Source of the DNA: Sulfurovum sp.
GTDB taxonomy: Bacteria; Campylobacterota; Campylobacteria; Campylobacterales; Sulfurovaceae
Assembly: GCA_027062365.1 (NCBI GenBank)
Contig: JAMOTK010000009.1
Location: forward strand, 1-57,233
DNA length: 57,233 nucleotides
Direction: 5' to 3'
Shown one piece after another: positions 53,144 through 57,233 of this stretch. The notes beneath the pieces are model-generated. The model saw only the letters and a program-made list of their open reading frames with translations. It made no database searches and was not told where the DNA came from. Numbering within the stretch: the stretch's first letter is position 1; each line of letters begins with the position of its first letter. The position numbers and the translations under genes were made by a program.

Positions 53144-53638
53144 TTATTTTGCCTTCTGTTCTATTTCTTTTTTAGCAAACTCAATGAGTCCACCTGCATC
53201 AACCAACTCTTGCATAAATTCTGGAATAGGAGCAAATTTATATGATTTGGCTTGGCTTACGTTTATCACTTCACCTGCATCCATATCAATACGTACCGTA
53301 TCGCCCTCTTCTATCTCCATGGATTCACTAAGTTCAAAAATAGGTAAGCCCATGTTAAATGCATTTCTATAAAAAATACGTGCAAATGTGGGTGCGATAA
53401 TAGCAGATACTCCTGCTGCTTTTAGGGCAATAGGTGCATGTTCACGGCTAGAACCACAACCAAAATTTTCACCTGCTACGATAATATCACCGATGCTCAT
53501 CTTACTTACAAATGCAGGGTCTGCATCTTCCATCACATATTTTGCCAATTCTGATGGCTCTGATGTATTGAGGTATCTTGCTGCGATGATTAAATCCGTA
53601 TCGATATTATCACCAAATTTCCAAACTTTACCTTGCAC
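53144..53638 (-). CDS. leuD: 3-isopropylmalate dehydratase small subunit LeuD
   Basis: 164 aa. VWKFGDNIDTDLIIAARYL, GDIIVAGENFGCGSSREHAPIALKAAGVSAIIAPTFARIFYRNAFNMGLP are LeuD/aconitase swivel-domain motifs. Works with LeuC (elsewhere). First gene of leuD-leuB-purU-trmL. Confidence 0.96.
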   Translation of the reverse strand: MQGKVWKFGDNIDTDLIIAARYLNTSEPSELAKYVMEDADPAFVSKMSIGDIIVAGENFGCGSSREHAPIALKAAGVSAIIAPTFARIFYRNAFNMGLPIFELSESMEIEEGDTVRIDMDAGEVINVSQAKSYKFAPIPEFMQELVDAGGLIEFAKKEIEQKAK

Positions 53639-53740
53639 ATATTATCCTTGTAATTGAGGCTATCCTCATAAATATTTGCATAATTATATCGAAAAAACCC
53701 AAAAAAAACTCTTTATCATGAAAAACAAATAAAATTTCGG

Positions 53741-53778
53741 TATAATCCACCTTAAATAAATCTGAGGTTTTCTCCTCA
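53741..53778 (+). promoter_or_regulatory. rpoD promoter and 5' hairpin
   Basis: TATAAT at 53741-53746 (CGGTATAATCC). The leader holds TGAGG (53763-53767) and CCTCA (53774-53778), a 5-bp stem with a 6-nt loop. AAGGA at 53787-53791 is the ribosome binding site for the ATG at 53797. Confidence 0.55.
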
Positions 53779-53796
53779 CACTTTCTAAGGATACCT

Positions 53797-55674
53797 ATGG
53801 CAGTAAAAGACAGTATGAAAAATATAGAAGCACTTTTTGATTCTAAAAAAAAGGGTGACATCGTTACACTCGAAAACATTGCTAAAGAGTTGATAAAACA
53901 ACCTACTGCTGCACAAGTTAAGAAAATATTTAAACTTGCATCCTCTTCTAAAACAGAAATTATCTCTGCCTCTGAATATGCCAAATACCTCTCAGTAAAA
54001 GACAAACAAAGACGTGAAGAAGCCAAAAAAAGACGTGAAGAGGGCAAAAGTGAAGATGAATTTGACCTTCACAAAGAAAAAGAACTTCTCGAATGGAGTC
54101 GCTCTGACTCTCCTGTACGTATGTATCTACGTGAAATGGGCAAAATCCCTTTACTTACCAAAGAAGAAGAGATTGACCTCTCTATGCGTATAGAAGAGGG
54201 AGAAGATATTATCCTTGATGCTATTTGTTCTGTGCCTTATCTTATCGGTTATATTATCAACTATAGACAACCTCTACTCAACCGTGAAAGACGTGTCAAA
54301 GAGCTTTTCAAAAGTTTTGAAGATGAAAAAGTTGCTACAGAGGATGATAATACAGATGATGTTAGCGAAGACGCTACAGCAAAAATTCCTGTAAAAACCA
54401 CAGAAAAGAAAGTACCCAAAGATGACAAAAGAGTCAAGCAAGTCATCGATAGCTTCAAACAATTAGAAAAAGCAAAAAAAGATTGGATGAAAGCAAGAGA
54501 AGATTTAGAGATTTTCTTAGAGCAAGAAACGGATACTTTAATTATCTTACATGAGCGTCTTAAAGTGGCTTTCAAAAAAGATTTACTTAAAAAGTCTCTT
54601 TTAGATTTAGGGCCTACTTCAAAGCTCATCAACGAACTTGTAAAAGCAATGGAAACTGCCCTAAATTCTGATGATAGTTTTGATAAAGAACTCAAAAGAT
54701 TAGAGTATAAACTTCCTCTTTTTAATGAGATGCTAAAAACAAATCACCACAAAATACTAGACAATATTATCAATATGGACAAAGACGACATCATAGATTC
54801 TGTACCAGAGACCACCATGGTAAGTACCTATGTAGAGATAAAAAAACTCTTTGAGACAAGGGAAGCTAGTAAAGGTGGTTTTGATTTAAGTGAAGAAAAA
54901 CTTCAAGATATTTTGGGTCAAATCCGTCAAGGTAAGACCAAATCAGAAATAGCCAAAACACGTATGGCAAAGTCTAACCTACGATTGGTTGTAAGTATTG
55001 CCAAGCGTTATACCAACCGTGGGCTACCATTTCTTGACCTTATCCAAGAGGGTAATATCGGCTTGATGAAAGCTGTTGATAAATTTGAATATGAAAAAGG
55101 CTATAAGTTTTCTACCTATGCCACATGGTGGATACGTCAAGCTATTTCTCGTGCTATTGCCGACCAAGCAAGGACTATTCGTATCCCTATTCACATGATA
55201 GAGACCATTAACCGTATCAATAAAATCATCCGTAAGCACCTTCAAGAAACAGGGAAAGAGCCTGATTTAGATACCATTGCTGAAGAAGTGGGTCTCTCTG
55301 TAGATAAAGTAAAAAATGTAATTAAAATTACCAAAGAGCCTGTTTCACTAGAGACACCTGTAGGAGATGAAGATGATGGTAGATTTGGTGACTTCATCGA
55401 AGATAAAGCCACACTAAGCCCAACTGATGTTGTACTCAAAGATGACCTAAACAATCAAATAAACGAAGTTTTAGACCAACTCAACGACCGTGAAAAAGCT
55501 GTTATTCGTATGCGTTTTGGATTACTTACCGATGAAAGTGACAGAACACTAGAAGAGATAGGAAAAGAACTAAGCGTCACAAGAGAGAGAGTAAGACAAA
55601 TAGAATCTTCTGCCATCAAAAAGCTCAAACATCCAAAAGTAGGAAGAAAGCTTAAGAATTATATAGAAGAATAA
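53797..55674 (+). CDS. rpoD: RNA polymerase primary sigma factor RpoD (sigma70)
   Basis: 625 aa. Region 1.1 (~1-75), region 1.2 ([32 protein letters not shown]), a long non-conserved insert, region 2 ([59 protein letters not shown]), region 3 ([23 protein letters not shown]), region 4 ([37 protein letters not shown]). Recognises the TATAAT-type promoters seen throughout the window. A 14-bp tandem duplication covers its 3' end and stop. Confidence 0.97.
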   Translation: MAVKDSMKNIEALFDSKKKGDIVTLENIAKELIKQPTAAQVKKIFKLASSSKTEIISASEYAKYLSVKDKQRREEAKKRREEGKSEDEFDLHKEKELLEWSRSDSPVRMYLREMGKIPLLTKEEEIDLSMRIEEGEDIILDAICSVPYLIGYIINYRQPLLNRERRVKELFKSFEDEKVATEDDNTDDVSEDATAKIPVKTTEKKVPKDDKRVKQVIDSFKQLEKAKKDWMKAREDLEIFLEQETDTLIILHERLKVAFKKDLLKKSLLDLGPTSKLINELVKAMETALNSDDSFDKELKRLEYKLPLFNEMLKTNHHKILDNIINMDKDDIIDSVPETTMVSTYVEIKKLFETREASKGGFDLSEEKLQDILGQIRQGKTKSEIAKTRMAKSNLRLVVSIAKRYTNRGLPFLDLIQEGNIGLMKAVDKFEYEKGYKFSTYATWWIRQAISRAIADQARTIRIPIHMIETINRINKIIRKHLQETGKEPDLDTIAEEVGLSVDKVKNVIKITKEPVSLETPVGDEDDGRFGDFIEDKATLSPTDVVLKDDLNNQINEVLDQLNDREKAVIRMRFGLLTDESDRTLEEIGKELSVTRERVRQIESSAIKKLKHPKVGRKLKNYIEE

Positions 55675-55690
55675 AAATAGAAGAATAAAA
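55663..55690 (+). repeat. 14-bp tandem duplication at the rpoD stop codon
   Basis: ATAGAAGAATAAAA occurs twice in tandem (55663-55676 and 55677-55690); the first copy ends the rpoD frame (I-E-E-stop), the second lies in the 28-bp gap before the dut gene. Probably a simple slippage event. Confidence 0.85.
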
Positions 55691-55702
55691 AAGGTTCACC
55701 CT

Positions 55703-56383
55703 ATGGATAAAATACTACAAATGTTACAATTACAACAAGAGCTTAATGATGCCACCAATGGAATGGGTTGGGAAAATGGCTTTACAGATAAAGGAAAGAG
55801 TATTGATTGGAGGCGTTGTTCTTATTTGGAATGTGCTGAATTGATTGAGTCTTATCCTTGGAAGCATTGGAAAAATATTGAAGCTAAGGCTGATGATGCC
55901 AATATCAAGATAGAGGCTGTAGATATTTGGCATTTTATCATGTCTGAGGCACTTCAAAAGTATACACTAGAAGATTTAGGAAGTATAGAAAAATTGGCTG
56001 ATAATATTAAAGTATTGGCAAATTTTCAAAGCTTTTGTGCCAAAAGTGTAGTGACAGATAAAAACTATTATGAACAGATAGAAACAGTAGAGAGACTTAT
56101 CAAAGTACTATTTTGTGAGAAAAATATAGAAAAACTCATGGAAACATTTATCGAAGTAGCTTTACAGTCTGGACTCAATATAGATAGTCTCTATAGCCTT
56201 TATGTAGGCAAAAATATCCTTAACAAATTTCGTCAAGACCATGGATATAAAGATGGCTCATATATCAAAGTATGGGACGGAAAAGAAGATAATATTGTCA
56301 TGCAAAGTATCTTAGAAAAAGAAGCTGTGACACCCCAATCTCTTTATAAAGCACTCACACAAGCTTATCCTAGCAACAGCTAG
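55703..56383 (+). CDS. dut: Dimeric dUTP diphosphatase
   Basis: 226 aa. All-alpha MazG-like fold: MLQLQQELNDATNGMGWENG, SIDWRRCSYLECAELIESYPWKHWKN with paired E-x2-E, AVDIWHFIMSEAL (E/D metal motif) and VGKNILNKFRQDHGYKDGSYIKVWDGKEDN. Matches PF08761-type dimeric dUTPases of Campylobacter and trypanosomatids. Keeps dUTP low. Same strand as rpoD, 28 bp downstream. Confidence 0.92.
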   Translation: MDKILQMLQLQQELNDATNGMGWENGFTDKGKSIDWRRCSYLECAELIESYPWKHWKNIEAKADDANIKIEAVDIWHFIMSEALQKYTLEDLGSIEKLADNIKVLANFQSFCAKSVVTDKNYYEQIETVERLIKVLFCEKNIEKLMETFIEVALQSGLNIDSLYSLYVGKNILNKFRQDHGYKDGSYIKVWDGKEDNIVMQSILEKEAVTPQSLYKALTQAYPSNS

Positions 56384-57009
56384 TTTAGTGTTAGTGTGAG
56401 GTCTTGATGAATCACTTGGTTTCCATAAATGGTAACCCTCTTAACTAAGCGTATATTTCTAGGATTAGAAAATCCACAACGCTGACCACAATTAACTGTA
56501 CCGATAAGATAATAACTTCCACTAGGTACGCCATAAAAAGAGAACTTACCATTGTTATCAGAGGCATTAAACTTTAAATAATTATAAAGTCGTGGATCTG
56601 CTTTTTCCATCTTTGCTCCACCTAGATAACTTTCTTCATACCACTCTTCAGAGTAAGAAGTGTAGGGATTTAAATAGAGTCTTGTGGATTGGCCTATGAC
56701 ACGGCTACCATAATTATCGGTAAGATAAATCGTCCCTGAAATAGTACCTTTACCTAACTTTGGTAATGAATAATACTCAGAAGCAGGAAATGCCATACGT
56801 TTCTTTTTTTGATAGTCTCCACCTTCAGAAAGCATCGTTTCAGACTCTGTAAGATTTTCTTCTAAATCTGATATATCGACATCATTTGGATTGGGTATAG
56901 AAGGTGGTGGATAATGAGACATATCAGGTGTTTTGTGGCTTGAAACACAGCCTGAAAAGAGTGCTAAAAGTATCACTGTGATGGTTGAAGTTACAAATAA
57001 TTTATTCAT
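56380..57009 (-). CDS. Putative lipoprotein with carboxypeptidase-regulatory-like domain
   Basis: 209 aa. Lipobox LLALFSGCVSSHK. After a proline-rich, acidic linker (YPPPSIPNPNDVDISDLEENL), residues ~85-205 read as a beta-sandwich: GTISGTIYLTDNYGSRVIGQSTRLYLNP, FNASDNNGKFSFYGVPSGSYYLIG, VNCGQRCGFSNPRNIRLVKRVTIYGNQVIHQDLTL, which fits a CarboxypepD_reg-like fold. Role unknown; probably a surface or periplasmic lipoprotein. Overlaps dut by 4 bp. Confidence 0.8.
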   Translation of the reverse strand: MNKLFVTSTITVILLALFSGCVSSHKTPDMSHYPPPSIPNPNDVDISDLEENLTESETMLSEGGDYQKKKRMAFPASEYYSLPKLGKGTISGTIYLTDNYGSRVIGQSTRLYLNPYTSYSEEWYEESYLGGAKMEKADPRLYNYLKFNASDNNGKFSFYGVPSGSYYLIGTVNCGQRCGFSNPRNIRLVKRVTIYGNQVIHQDLTLTLN

Positions 57010-57122
57010 TTTTATTCCCTTGTTGATCTAATCTGTTATTATACACAAGTAAAACTATATTTATTTATAAAATATCTATTTTAGGTAAATAAAGTAACTA
57101 TTTCTATTGTAACCATTCAGCA

Positions 57123-57233
57123 TCAAACAAAAACAGGTAGATAAACTTCATTTTTCAATACATTACCCAACTCCTCAAGCACCGAACGATTGTTCTTTTT
57201 CATGGTAGAGATGAATCCTCTAATTCTGTTAAA
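57123..57233 (-). CDS. 3' end of an unidentified ORF running off the window
   Basis: Reading in from 57233 the frame gives FNRIRGFISTMKKNNRSVLEELGNVLKNEVYLPVFV (36 residues; internal ATG at 57203) and stops at the TGA 57125-57123. Basic and helical. I cannot identify it; a transposase C-terminus is a guess. The rest of 57010-57122 is the promoter region of the lipoprotein gene (TATAAT-like GTATAATAAC). Confidence 0.4.
   Translation of the reverse strand, partial: FNRIRGFISTMKKNNRSVLEELGNVLKNEVYLPVFV

Overview
The window reads as ordinary chromosome of a low-GC, free-living member of the Campylobacterota (Epsilonproteobacteria), most like the Sulfurovum/Sulfurimonas group. The basis is the fabZ-lpxA-clpX-mreB-mreC-carB run, a non-classical succinate dehydrogenase/fumarate reductase (sdhA, a two-ferredoxin-motif sdhB, and a CCG-domain sdhE), a Bpt-type leucyltransferase, QueH, a dimeric dUTPase, and promoters with a strong -10 (TATAAT) but usually no obvious -35. 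The genus is an inference. No rRNA, tRNA, CRISPR array or complete IS was found.

Layout. 1-2.5 kb: a beta-propeller (LVIVD-like) gene broken by a 150-bp MITE, then an Rpn-type nuclease gene. 2.6-7.7 kb: a tightly packed minus-strand operon in which a DUF433/DUF5615 toxin-antitoxin pair and an orphan gene lie upstream of prmC, a DUF4149 gene, a deoxyinosine glycosylase and apaH, with an M48 protease gene before them. 7.8-9.7 kb: an ABC-F protein gene. 9.7-15.9 kb: a candidate defence operon (type IIG restriction-modification, a DUF488 protein with a Panacea-like N-terminus, and two unknown proteins). 15.9-19.5 kb: thrC, a 450-bp gap with a possible structured RNA, and an unknown membrane protein gene. 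19.6-29.5 kb: queH, then the long envelope/cell-shape/carbamoyl-phosphate operon ending in a very short TsaC-like gene and a HIT gene. 29.5-34.8 kb: serB, an MTHFR-family gene, gph, an FAD oxidoreductase gene and thiL. 34.9-40.4 kb: a lipoprotein gene, then an sdh cluster preceded by an apparent cysteine-free mimic of SdhB plus SdhE. 40.5-43.5 kb: a Wzc-type tyrosine kinase and its CpsB phosphatase. 43.6-48 kb: bpt, ybgC, perR-ahpC, and a DEAD-box helicase gene with a DUF6172 gene. 48.2-50.6 kb: two exported proteins and a second Rpn gene. 50.7-53.6 kb: leuD-leuB-purU-trmL. 53.8-57.2 kb: rpoD, dut, a lipoprotein gene and the edge of an unidentified ORF.

Three observations stand out. (1) The DUF488/270-aa module in the defence operon is flanked by a 16-bp G-rich direct repeat; joining the two copies on paper gives an ATGA stop/start overlap between the restriction gene and the 456-aa gene, which suggests a module inserted cleanly between two coupled genes. 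(2) The protein upstream of sdhA looks like an SdhB N-terminus joined to an SdhE C-terminal domain with every cluster-binding cysteine lost. (3) The MITE inserted at a TA dinucleotide, and removing it on paper restores one open frame.

All family assignments come from reading motifs. No database search, alignment or folding program was run.
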